A stretch of DNA of 8,111 nt, taken from contig JAUSPJ010000184.1 in the NCBI GenBank assembly GCA_030655795.1, forward strand, positions 1-8,111, read 5' to 3'. The notes beneath the pieces were generated by a model. The model did not search any database. It worked only from the letters and a program-made list of their open reading frames with translations, and was not told where the DNA came from. This stretch comes from Fidelibacterota bacterium (lineage in GTDB: Bacteria; Fidelibacterota; UBA2242). Below, in pieces: positions 1 through 6,079 of the stretch (positions within the stretch are counted from its first letter, which is position 1; each line of letters starts with the position of its first letter). A program made the position numbers and the translations under genes.

Positions 1-431
1 GCAGTGGGGACTGTAAAATTGTTATTACCGCGAATGATAGCGGATTTTTGCATTATCTTTGTCCCGAAAACCGTCGAGTCAATCCCTTTCAAGCGGACAA
101 TAGCATCGGAGCCAAAATTAGATAACACCGACTTTTTCAGAGTGTAGGGATAAATAATGTCAATGTCTTCCTCTTTAAGCAATCCGTTTAATTCCGGGAG
201 CAGTTTGGGGTCAATATCGGGGCCGGATATCCGCAGATGGGATTCCAGATCAATCACCCGGGCCGTGATTTCCGATTCAAACCCATTCAGAATGCTCAAT
301 GTAATCAGCAGAGCAAATGCGCCGAGCGCGATCCCGAAAATTGAGACATAGGAGGTGAAGGATATCAAACCGGTCTGCTTTTTCGAGCGGAAATAACGAT
401 AGGAAATCCAGTTCAAAAGGCGATTATTCAT
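1..431 (-). CDS. LolC/LolE-type lipoprotein-release ABC permease, N-terminal part (cut by left edge)
   Basis: Translating the minus strand from the ATG at 431 gives 143 open codons that run off the left edge. The protein starts MNNRLLNWISYRYF. It has a basic segment (RSKKQ, residues 15-19), then one long hydrophobic helix at about residues 22-46 ending in SILNGFE, then the start of a periplasmic domain (HLRISGPDID, around residue 65). The helix and the ILNGFE motif match the complete permease just upstream, so this is a paralogue of the same MacB/FtsX-like family. Members pair in the inner membrane and, driven by the ATPase LolD, release lipoproteins to the carrier LolA. The gene overlaps the upstream permease by 8 nt (ATGAATAA) and has GGAGG nine bases before its ATG. 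Two adjacent permeases suggest a heteromeric LolC-LolE pair, but I cannot say which is which. The FtsX-like C-terminal part is outside the window. Confidence 0.9.
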   Translation of the reverse strand, partial: MNNRLLNWISYRYFRSKKQTGLISFTSYVSIFGIALGAFALLITLSILNGFESEITARVIDLESHLRISGPDIDPKLLPELNGLLKEEDIDIIYPYTLKKSVLSNFGSDAIVRLKGIDSTVFGTKIMQKSAIIRGNNNFTVPT

Positions 432-1644
432 ACCGGATCGCCTCCGTGGGAGAGAGCTGCATGGCTTTCCGCGATGGGTAAATCGTCGCAACAATTGAAA
501 ACAGGATAGCAAAAAAACCGACAACCAGGTAATAACCAATTTTCGGTTCAATCGGCAGTTGATTCATAAAATAGACACCTTCCGGCAGTGCAATAATGCT
601 GAATCGGTTCTGTAACCAGGTAATTAAAATTGCGATTATAAATCCTAAAATCGTACCGGCAAATCCGATGATTGTTCCCTCAATCAGAAAAATCATGCCG
701 GTTTGCTTTCGGCTGACGCCCATACTTTTCAATACGCCGATATCTTTTGTTTTCTCGATGACGATCATCATGAGTGAACTGACAATGTTAAAAATAGCGA
801 CAGCTGCGATTAATCCGAAAACAATGATAATCGGGAATCGCTGTACACGCAGCCATTCGAAGAGATTCGCGTGCAAATCCTGCCAGCTCATGGCATGATA
901 AGGGTATCCGAGTTCAGAATTTATCTGTTCAGTCACTTTTCCGGCGCTGTAGGGATTGTCTAAAATTATCTGGAACCCGGAAAACTCGGTGCCAAGATTC
1001 ATAATATTCTGAGCCGCCGATAAACTGGTGTACACAAAAATATCGTCGTAATCGGAAATCCCCGATTCGTAAATCCCGGTAATGGTAAACGTCCCGACTC
1101 TGGGGCGGCTGGAGGATTTTGATGTTGAATGAATTACGAACAGGTAGACCTGATCACCCAATTCAGTTCCAAGATTCCCGGCTAATTTCCTGCCAATGAT
1201 AATTCCGTCTTTTTCATCTTCGGTCCGGAAAGAGACGAAGCCCTCTTTCAGAAATCGCTGGATGTCGAGGGTTTTTTTTATGCCTTCTTCCGTGAGACCT
1301 TCCAGGATGACGCCGTCGGTTTCCGCCTTGTGGCGGATCATCACCGTGCTGTGAACATAGGGTACGATGTCCTGAATCTCAGGAATTTCGTAAAGTTGGT
1401 TCACGATTTCGTCCGATGATTTGAAAGTTTGGCCATTGAATAATCTTAGCCGGATATGGGCATCAAAACCGATCAGTTTTTCTTTGATAACATTTTCAAA
1501 ACCGTTCAGAATGGAAATCGTAATGATTAATGCCGCAACACCGACAGCCAGTCCGATTGTGGAGATGATACTGATAAAGGAAATATAACCGATTTTATGG
1601 CGGTTGAACAGATGACGTTTGGCGATGAAGACCGGAAATGACAT
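424..1644 (-). CDS. LolC/LolE-type lipoprotein-release ABC permease
   Basis: This 406-residue inner-membrane permease has the LolC/LolE layout and about the family length (E. coli LolC and LolE are about 400-415). There is an N-terminal helix at about residues 19-46 ending ITISILNGFE, and a large MacB-like periplasmic domain at about 50-265. Three C-terminal FtsX-like helices lie at about 270-296, 313-343 and 368-390. The segment EKTKDIGVLKSMGVSRKQ (297-314) is the cytoplasmic loop typical of FtsX domains, and the end PTEAIRYE matches the EALRYE end of E. coli LolC. The family uses LolD-bound ATP to extract outer-membrane lipoproteins and pass them to LolA. The ATG at 1644 is 14 bases after the lysS stop and has no strong Shine-Dalgarno sequence, so coupling to lysS is plausible. 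No ATPase gene is in the window; lolD may lie beyond the left edge. FtsX-like exporters of other function are a weaker alternative. Confidence 0.92.
   Translation of the reverse strand: MSFPVFIAKRHLFNRHKIGYISFISIISTIGLAVGVAALIITISILNGFENVIKEKLIGFDAHIRLRLFNGQTFKSSDEIVNQLYEIPEIQDIVPYVHSTVMIRHKAETDGVILEGLTEEGIKKTLDIQRFLKEGFVSFRTEDEKDGIIIGRKLAGNLGTELGDQVYLFVIHSTSKSSSRPRVGTFTITGIYESGISDYDDIFVYTSLSAAQNIMNLGTEFSGFQIILDNPYSAGKVTEQINSELGYPYHAMSWQDLHANLFEWLRVQRFPIIIVFGLIAAVAIFNIVSSLMMIVIEKTKDIGVLKSMGVSRKQTGMIFLIEGTIIGFAGTILGFIIAILITWLQNRFSIIALPEGVYFMNQLPIEPKIGYYLVVGFFAILFSIVATIYPSRKAMQLSPTEAIRYE
441..445 (-). promoter_or_regulatory. Ribosome binding site for the left-edge permease
   Basis: GGAGG on the minus strand lies nine bases before the ATG at 431, inside the last codons of the upstream permease. 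It supports this start and the 8-nt overlap, and implies that the two permeases are translated from the same message. Confidence 0.75.
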
Positions 1645-1658
1645 AGCTGTGTGCTTTT

Positions 1659-3158
1659 CTATGACCGGAGTTGGGGAAATAAGATGACATCTTTGATGTA
1701 GCGCTGATTGGTAAACAGCATCACCAGACGATCGATACCGATCCCGACGCCGCCGGTTGGGGGCATGCCGTATTCCATGGCCGTTACAAAATCCTCGTCC
1801 ATCGTCTGGGCCTCCTCATCTCCGGCTTCGTGCAGGCGGCTCTGACTTTCCAGGCGTTCCCGCTGATCGAAGGGATCATTTAATTCGCTGAAAGCATTGG
1901 CAAATTCCTGTCCGGCAATGTACAATTCGAAGCGCTCAACGATATCCAGTTTTCCGCCGCGGCTGGTTTTAGCCAGAGGCGAAATTGCCTTCGGATAATC
2001 GGTCACAAAGGTCGGCTGAATCAGTTTGTGTTCGACAAAATGATCAAAGAGCAGCTCGATCAGTTTCCCGTAGCCCACGGATTTATCGACTTCAAATCCT
2101 TTTTCAATACAGAGTTCCCGCAGGTTTTCTTCCGGCATACCATAGATGTCGATACCAACATGCTCTTTCAAAAGATCGAACATGCTGCGCCGTTGAAAAG
2201 ACTTGGTAAAATCAATTGTATATTCGCCAAACTCGACAGAAGATTTCCCGATTTTCTCTGCGATGGTTTTGAAAATCGCTTCGACTTCATCCATTAAAAA
2301 ATTGTAGTCAACAAACTGCTGGTAGTATTCCAGCGCTGTGAATTCGGGATTATGGTTGCGGTCGATACCCTCATTACGAAAGTTTTTAGCGATTTCATAG
2401 ACCTTTTCAAAACCGCCAATGATCAGGCGTTTCAGATACAGTTCATCGGCGATCCGGAGGAAAAATTCCTGGTTCAGTGCATTGTAGAATGTCTTGAACG
2501 GACGTGCCGACGCGCCACCGTAAATCGGCTGCAGGGTAGGCGTTTCCACTTCAATAAAACCGCGCTCATTCAGAAAATCACGGCACCACTGAATGATCTT
2601 ACTCCGCATGATGAACGTGTCTTTGACCTCAGGATTCACAATCAGGTCAAGGTAACGCTGACGATACCGCTGTTCCTTGTTGCTAAATGCATCGAAGACC
2701 TCGCCGTCTTTTTCCTTTACTACCGGAATTGGACGAACGTTCTTTGACAGCAGATGCAGTTCCTCTGCAAAGACCGTGATTTCGCCGGTTCTGGTTTTAA
2801 ATACCTTACCGACAATACCGATGATATCACCGATGTCCAGCAAGCCAAACAGTTCATATTGCTCTTTTCCGACTTTGTTTTCCTGAATGTATAGTTGCAG
2901 TTTTGAATTCATATCCTGGATGTGGCAGAAACTGGCGCGACCCATTTTGCGGATGGCCATGATCCGGCCGGCAACCCGGACAGTGACGGTTTCCTGCAGG
3001 TCATTAAAATTATTAATGATTTCTTCATAGGAATGGGTTCTGGAAAATTCGTAGGCAAAAGGCTCAATTCCTAAATCACGGATTTTCTGGACTTTTTCCT
3101 TACGAACGGCCAGTATTTCCGCCAGCGATTTACCGATATGTTGTTCTTCGTTACTCAA
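1659..3158 (-). CDS. lysS: Lysyl-tRNA synthetase, class II
   Basis: This cytoplasmic enzyme charges tRNA-Lys with lysine using ATP. The 499 residues match the bacterial class II form (E. coli LysS is 505). An N-terminal OB-fold anticodon-binding domain spans about residues 55-140 (VRVAGRIMAIRKMGRASF). The class II catalytic core follows, with motif 2 at 260-274 (FRNEGIDRNHNPEFT) and motif 3 at 469-478 (GGVGIGIDRL). The conserved GGASARPF stretch is at 214-221 and AGQEFANAFSELNDP at 415-429. The start is TTG at 3158: the next in-frame Met is residue 67, inside the OB fold, and an AGGAG lies 11 bases upstream. The gene stops with TAG. It follows prfB by 14 bases; prfB-lysS is also an operon in E. 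coli, so this is a conserved pairing. I see no truncation and no missing catalytic motif. Confidence 0.98.
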   Translation of the reverse strand: MSNEEQHIGKSLAEILAVRKEKVQKIRDLGIEPFAYEFSRTHSYEEIINNFNDLQETVTVRVAGRIMAIRKMGRASFCHIQDMNSKLQLYIQENKVGKEQYELFGLLDIGDIIGIVGKVFKTRTGEITVFAEELHLLSKNVRPIPVVKEKDGEVFDAFSNKEQRYRQRYLDLIVNPEVKDTFIMRSKIIQWCRDFLNERGFIEVETPTLQPIYGGASARPFKTFYNALNQEFFLRIADELYLKRLIIGGFEKVYEIAKNFRNEGIDRNHNPEFTALEYYQQFVDYNFLMDEVEAIFKTIAEKIGKSSVEFGEYTIDFTKSFQRRSMFDLLKEHVGIDIYGMPEENLRELCIEKGFEVDKSVGYGKLIELLFDHFVEHKLIQPTFVTDYPKAISPLAKTSRGGKLDIVERFELYIAGQEFANAFSELNDPFDQRERLESQSRLHEAGDEEAQTMDEDFVTAMEYGMPPTGGVGIGIDRLVMLFTNQRYIKDVILFPQLRS

Positions 3159-3169
3159 GCGTATCTAAT

Positions 3170-3174
3170 CTCCT
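3170..3174 (-). promoter_or_regulatory. Ribosome binding site deciding the TTG start of lysS
   Basis: AGGAG lies 11 bases before the TTG at 3158 and shares its first two bases with the TAG stop of prfB. A ribosome finishing prfB therefore sits on the lysS initiation region, which favours translational coupling and supports the unusual TTG start. Confidence 0.7.
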
Positions 3175-4271
3175 ATTTTATATTCCAGAGCAGATATTGA
3201 CGTAAAAATTCATCAATATCTCCGTCCATCACGGCCTGAATATTGGTGTTTTCGTGTTTGGTACGGTGATCCTTGACCATTGTATAGGGTTGAAACACGT
3301 AGGACCGGATCTGATTGCCCCAGGAAATATCCTTTTTATTTTTTTCGATTTCCGATTTCTCTTTATCCTGTTCTTCTTTTTTCAATTGATATAAACGGGC
3401 CCGTAAAATTTTCATCGCAGAAGCTTTATTTTTGAACTGCGACCGCTCATTCTGGCATTGGACGACAATTCCGCTTGGAATATGGGTAATTCGAATGGCT
3501 GAGTCGGTTTTATTGACATGCTGTCCGCCGGCGCCGCTGGCCCGGTAAGTGTCGATCCGAAGATCGTCAGTGTTGATGTCTACTTCGATATCTTCTTCGA
3601 CTTCGGGATAAACAAAAACCGATGCAAAGGATGTATGGCGCCGGTGATTGGCGTCAAAGGGCGAAATTCGGACAAGACGGTGAATACCGGCTTCAGCCTT
3701 GAGATACCCGTAAGCGTAGACACCTTTCACCTCGATTGAGACATCTTTAATTCCCGCTTCGTCGCCATTGATCAGGTTGATGATTTTTGATTCCATCCCC
3801 GATCGTTCCATCCAGCGCAGGTACATCCGCATGAGCATTTCCGCCCAATCCTGGGATTCGGTACCGCCGGCGCCGGGATGAATCGTCATAATGGCGTTTT
3901 TAGGATCGTCTTCAGAACTGAGCATGGCCTGCAGCTCGATTTTATCCAGTTTTTTATTTAAATCCTGAACCATAGTTGCAAGTTCCGGCAGCATTGACTC
4001 ATCATTTTCAATGTCCAGCAGTTCGACGAGTTCACTTGCGTCGGAATAGGATTTCATGACGCTTTGATACTGGTTTAATACTGTTTCGAGAAGACTGATT
4101 TGCTGTACAACAGCCTGGGCATCTTCCCGGTTATTCCAGAAGTCGCTGGAAGCAGTTTTATTCTGTAAATCTTTTAATTGACTCTGTTTGTTATCAACGT
4201 CAAAGATACCTCCGAAGTTCGTTCAGGCGGGGTTCCAGTATGTCAAGTTCTGATTGGAGATCGTTAAGCAT
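3173..4271 (-). CDS. prfB: Peptide chain release factor 2, with programmed +1 frameshift
   Basis: RF2 ends translation at UGA and UAA by triggering hydrolysis of peptidyl-tRNA on the ribosome. The gene opens at the ATG at 4271 and reads 23 codons to an in-frame TGA (4202-4200). A +1 shift at CTT TGA C continues from GAC at 4201 to the TAG at 3173-3175. The product is 23+48+294 = 365 residues, the length of E. coli RF2. Counted on the full protein, the stop-recognition tripeptide SPF is at 203-205 and the catalytic GGQ at 248-250 (3521-3529). Residue 244 is Ala (RASGAGGQ), the usual residue at the site where E. coli K-12 has Thr. The N-terminal coiled-coil domain and GAGGTESQDWAEM segment are present. 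Starting instead at the ATG at 4057 would remove 71 residues. The gap from the upstream regulator is 15 bases, with no clear Shine-Dalgarno sequence before ATG 4271. Regulation is expected to be by RF2 level through the frameshift. Confidence 0.97.
4199..4214 (-). promoter_or_regulatory. prfB programmed +1 frameshift (autoregulatory recoding) site
   Basis: The minus strand reads CGG AGG TAT CTT TGA C. This has the parts of the known RF2 recoding signal: a Shine-Dalgarno-like GGAGG (4213-4209), a three-base spacer TAT, the slippery CTT codon, and the poor stop context TGA C. In E. coli the matching stretch is AGG GGG TAT CTT TGA C. When RF2 is scarce, UGA is read slowly, the CTT-decoding tRNA slips by one base and full-length RF2 is made. 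When RF2 is abundant, translation stops after 23 residues. The mechanism is known from the family; that it works here is inferred from the near-identical sequence and the restored 365-residue frame. Confidence 0.95.
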
Positions 4272-4286
4272 AATTTGTGTGAATTC

Positions 4287-4754
4287 TTATTTTTTTATGA
4301 TTTGGTTGGACGGCTTCAAGGCTGAAAAATCCTTGTAACTGGACAGGACAATATAAGTTCGGGTTTGTAAAACACCCGTCCAGGATTGAATTTCGGAAAG
4401 CAGTTTCTCAAGAGTAGATGTATTCTCGGTCTGGATTTTAAGCAGGTGAGAACCTTCGCCGGTGATTGAGTGACATTCAATTACGTCATTTTCCTCACGG
4501 GTATGCCTGATAAATTCTTCATAATTTTTTGAGGGCGATGTTACCACAAACACAAATGCCGTGACGTCTTTGCCGATAGCGGCATTATTGACTTTGGCAT
4601 GGTAACCGGCAATAATGCCTTTTTTTTCTAATTTTCGCATGCGTTCACTGACTGCCGGGATAGTGAGCCCGACTTTTTCCGCAATGCGGTTACGCTGTAT
4701 TCTGCCGTCTTTCTGCAGGATATCCAGGATTTGTACATCAATCGAATCAATCAT
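4287..4754 (-). CDS. Lrp/AsnC-family transcriptional regulator
   Basis: This 155-residue protein has the standard two-domain Lrp/AsnC layout. The N-terminal winged helix-turn-helix covers about residues 3-55 (IDVQILDILQKDGRIQRNRIAEKVGLTIPAVSERMRKLEKKGII), with the recognition helix around TIPAVSERMRKL. The C-terminal RAM (ligand-sensing and oligomerising) domain covers about 63-143. Its effector-loop segment reads ITGEGSHLLKI, a variant of the family's usual G-x-x-D-Y/F-x-L pattern, so the ligand, classically an amino acid, cannot be guessed. A good AAGGAG precedes the ATG at 4754. The gene sits between the envelope module and prfB-lysS. Its targets are unknown; many family members regulate themselves, and the AT-rich gap just upstream is the only obvious place for an operator or promoter here. 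Lysine sensing is tempting given the nearby lysS, but nothing in the sequence shows it. Confidence 0.95.
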   Translation of the reverse strand: MIDSIDVQILDILQKDGRIQRNRIAEKVGLTIPAVSERMRKLEKKGIIAGYHAKVNNAAIGKDVTAFVFVVTSPSKNYEEFIRHTREENDVIECHSITGEGSHLLKIQTENTSTLEKLLSEIQSWTGVLQTRTYIVLSSYKDFSALKPSNQIIKK

Positions 4755-4763
4755 CTTTTATTG

Positions 4764-4769
4764 CTCCTT
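4764..4769 (-). promoter_or_regulatory. Ribosome binding site of the Lrp/AsnC gene
   Basis: AAGGAG lies nine bases before the ATG at 4754. It is the strongest Shine-Dalgarno sequence in the window and sits in the longest intergenic gap, consistent with independent initiation of this gene. Confidence 0.75.
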
Positions 4770-4774
4770 TTCTG

Positions 4775-4787
4775 ATCTTATACTATA
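4775..4787 (-). promoter_or_regulatory. Possible internal promoter (-10-like elements) before the Lrp/AsnC gene
   Basis: The 38-base gap between the SLBB gene and the regulator is very AT-rich and contains TATAGT (4787-4782) and TAAGAT (4780-4775), both resembling a -10 box. The best-spaced upstream hexamer, inside the end of the SLBB gene, is a poor -35. This is the only gap big enough for an internal promoter, which could separate the envelope module from prfB-lysS-lol. The evidence is weak. Confidence 0.25.
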
Positions 4788-4792
4788 ATTTA

Positions 4793-5305
4793 TTATCGAT
4801 TAAAATAAAATTCGGCAAGTGCATAAGCCGACACAAGGCTCATCAACTGCTGTGTCCAGGACATGGAAACCCTGACATACTGGGATGGTTTCATCGGGAC
4901 TATGACCGTATCATTAGGCTTCATCTCGGGAATGAGAGAGTCATCCCCGGTTTCTAAAAATTCTTTTATGTTAACTTTTGACACGTAACCTTGCTGGTCC
5001 GGCTTTGATCCGTGGATGATTTTCACCTTGGATAATTGGGCGGTCTCTTTGGGTCCGCCAGCGGAAGAGATCAGCTCAATCAGATCGGTGCCGATCGGAA
5101 TGTCATAGAGTCCGGGTTTTTGCACTTCGCCCCAGACTTTCACCGTCATTAACAGAGCGTCACTGCTTGTGGACAATATATAGCGTGACGCCGACGGGCG
5201 ATCGGTAAAACGCCCGGTTGTCGGGGTTTGAGTCCGCACAGACTCCTGAGCGAAACCCATTCCGACGCTCAATAGTACGAGTAGAATTATATAAAAATGT
5301 TTCAT
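4793..5305 (-). CDS. Small exported protein with a single SLBB domain
   Basis: The 170-residue protein begins with a signal peptide (MKHFYIILLVLLSVGMGFAQ), with likely cleavage after FAQ at about residue 20. A Ser/Thr-rich linker follows to about residue 50. One SLBB (beta-grasp, soluble ligand binding) domain spans about 54-137: VKVWGEVQKPGLYDIPIGTDLIELISSAGGP, then NIKEFLETGDDSLIPEMKPNDTVIVP. The fold is recognised from polysaccharide-export proteins of the Wza type, where it lies in the periplasm. Here the Poly_export domain that normally precedes it is missing, so a sugar-export role is not shown. A moderately hydrophobic stretch at about 150-168 could be a membrane contact or amphipathic helix. 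The start is supported by AGGAG five bases upstream. The gene follows the lipoprotein gene by 12 bases, so a joint envelope function is likely, but I cannot name it. Confidence 0.85.
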   Translation of the reverse strand: MKHFYIILLVLLSVGMGFAQESVRTQTPTTGRFTDRPSASRYILSTSSDALLMTVKVWGEVQKPGLYDIPIGTDLIELISSAGGPKETAQLSKVKIIHGSKPDQQGYVSKVNIKEFLETGDDSLIPEMKPNDTVIVPMKPSQYVRVSMSWTQQLMSLVSAYALAEFYFNR

Positions 5306-5310
5306 AGCAT

Positions 5311-5315
5311 CTCCT
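5311..5315 (-). promoter_or_regulatory. Ribosome binding site of the SLBB gene
   Basis: AGGAG lies five bases before the ATG at 5305, in the 12-base gap after the lipoprotein stop. It fixes this start, in agreement with a clean signal peptide. Confidence 0.7.
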
Positions 5316-5317
5316 GA

Positions 5318-6079
5318 TTATTCAATTGTAAAATAGGCCCAGTTCGAAACCGAACCACTGATATCAATATTGGTGTAGGTATCGACAAATGCAATCGCTT
5401 TGATACACCAGCGGTACCACTGTCCGGATGCCAGCGTGTCGGGTTCCGATGAACCATCGAAATTAAACGAAATCGACTGTAAATGATCAGTATAATTTGG
5501 TTTAGTGAAGCGAGAAATCCAAATGTCATCTCGCGGTGAGAAGGTCTCCAGAAATATGACGTATTCCGATGATGCGCTGGAATAGTCATACCATTCAAAT
5601 ATTGTCGGTTGAGAGATCAGTGTTCCGCCTGGCTTCAGTGGTTCAACTTTACTGATTACTGCATACTGAATCGTATCGGAGGGATTGCTTTTATTGCCGG
5701 CCTGATCGTATGCTTTCAGATAGTAATAATAGTTGACGTTGAATTTTACCGAATCATCCACAAAAAATGTATCCGCTCCGCTCAGTGAAAAGGCATTGAT
5801 ATCCGCTGCCAATATGAATTTGTTAGCAATATCCCGTTCAGTCTTATAGAGTTTGTAGCCTGATATGTCATCTTCCAGGTTCGGGCGCCATTCCAGTACA
5901 ATGCCATCACCGTCGTTATAGGGTCGAATACCGGTGGCATCTGTATCTGTGGGATCGGATTTCTCTACCCAAACCGGTGCAGACGGAGCGTCCGGATCTT
6001 CAATACTTTCTCCGCATCCGATAAACAGGACAATAATAAAGATAAATAGGATTTGGAAAATCAGGGCACGTTTTATCAA
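5318..6079 (-). CDS. Lipoprotein with fibronectin type III-like domains
   Basis: This 253-residue protein has an N-terminal lipoprotein signal: basic MIKR, a hydrophobic core to about residue 20, then LFIGC with the lipid-accepting Cys at 22. Phe at -3 is a tolerated deviation from the usual lipobox. After an acidic, Pro-rich linker, a fibronectin type III-like domain covers about 33-145 (GIVLEWRPNLEDDISGYKLYKT, then YYYYLKAYDQAGNKSNPSD). A second, more divergent Ig/Fn3-like unit at about 150-253 (TIFEWYDYSSASSEYVIFLE, then WYRWCIKAI and SNWAYFTIE) is likely. These folds usually bind proteins or sugars; no enzyme motif is visible. The start is TTG at 6079, overlapping the upstream TGA as TTGA, with GGAGG 12 bases before it. 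It probably sits in the inner leaflet of the outer membrane or on the surface, next to the PorV/PorQ-like barrel encoded just upstream. Its specific job is unknown. Confidence 0.85.
   Translation of the reverse strand: MIKRALIFQILFIFIIVLFIGCGESIEDPDAPSAPVWVEKSDPTDTDATGIRPYNDGDGIVLEWRPNLEDDISGYKLYKTERDIANKFILAADINAFSLSGADTFFVDDSVKFNVNYYYYLKAYDQAGNKSNPSDTIQYAVISKVEPLKPGGTLISQPTIFEWYDYSSASSEYVIFLETFSPRDDIWISRFTKPNYTDHLQSISFNFDGSSEPDTLASGQWYRWCIKAIAFVDTYTNIDISGSVSNWAYFTIE

Noticed and set aside
157..351. Plus-strand 64-codon frame near the left edge
   Set aside because: It is antisense to the partial permease, which has a clear family match and ribosome binding site.
596..898. Plus-strand open frame with hydrophobic stretches opposite the permease
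   Set aside because: The apparent hydrophobicity mirrors the membrane helices encoded on the minus strand. No Shine-Dalgarno sequence or homology is evident.
2028..2297. 89-codon plus-strand open frame opposite lysS
   Set aside because: Antisense shadow: no family resemblance and complete overlap with a certain gene.
2352..2747. 131-codon plus-strand open frame opposite lysS
   Set aside because: It lies wholly inside the well-conserved lysS catalytic region on the other strand, has no recognisable domain, and is explained as a shadow of lysS codon use.
3525..3875. Repeated GC-rich gccggcgccg string in prfB (near 3527 and 3863)
   Set aside because: Both copies encode the Gly-Ala-Gly-Gly of the conserved GAGGQ and GAGGTES segments, so this is codon use and not a DNA repeat.
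4058..4271. prfB frame break as a sequencing error or pseudogene
   Set aside because: The break falls exactly at CTT TGA C with the Shine-Dalgarno element at the known three-base spacing, and the joined product has the right length and all key motifs.
5302..5598. 98-codon minus-strand frame overlapping the lipoprotein gene
   Set aside because: Out of frame inside the lipoprotein gene, with low-complexity basic composition, no signal peptide and no domain.
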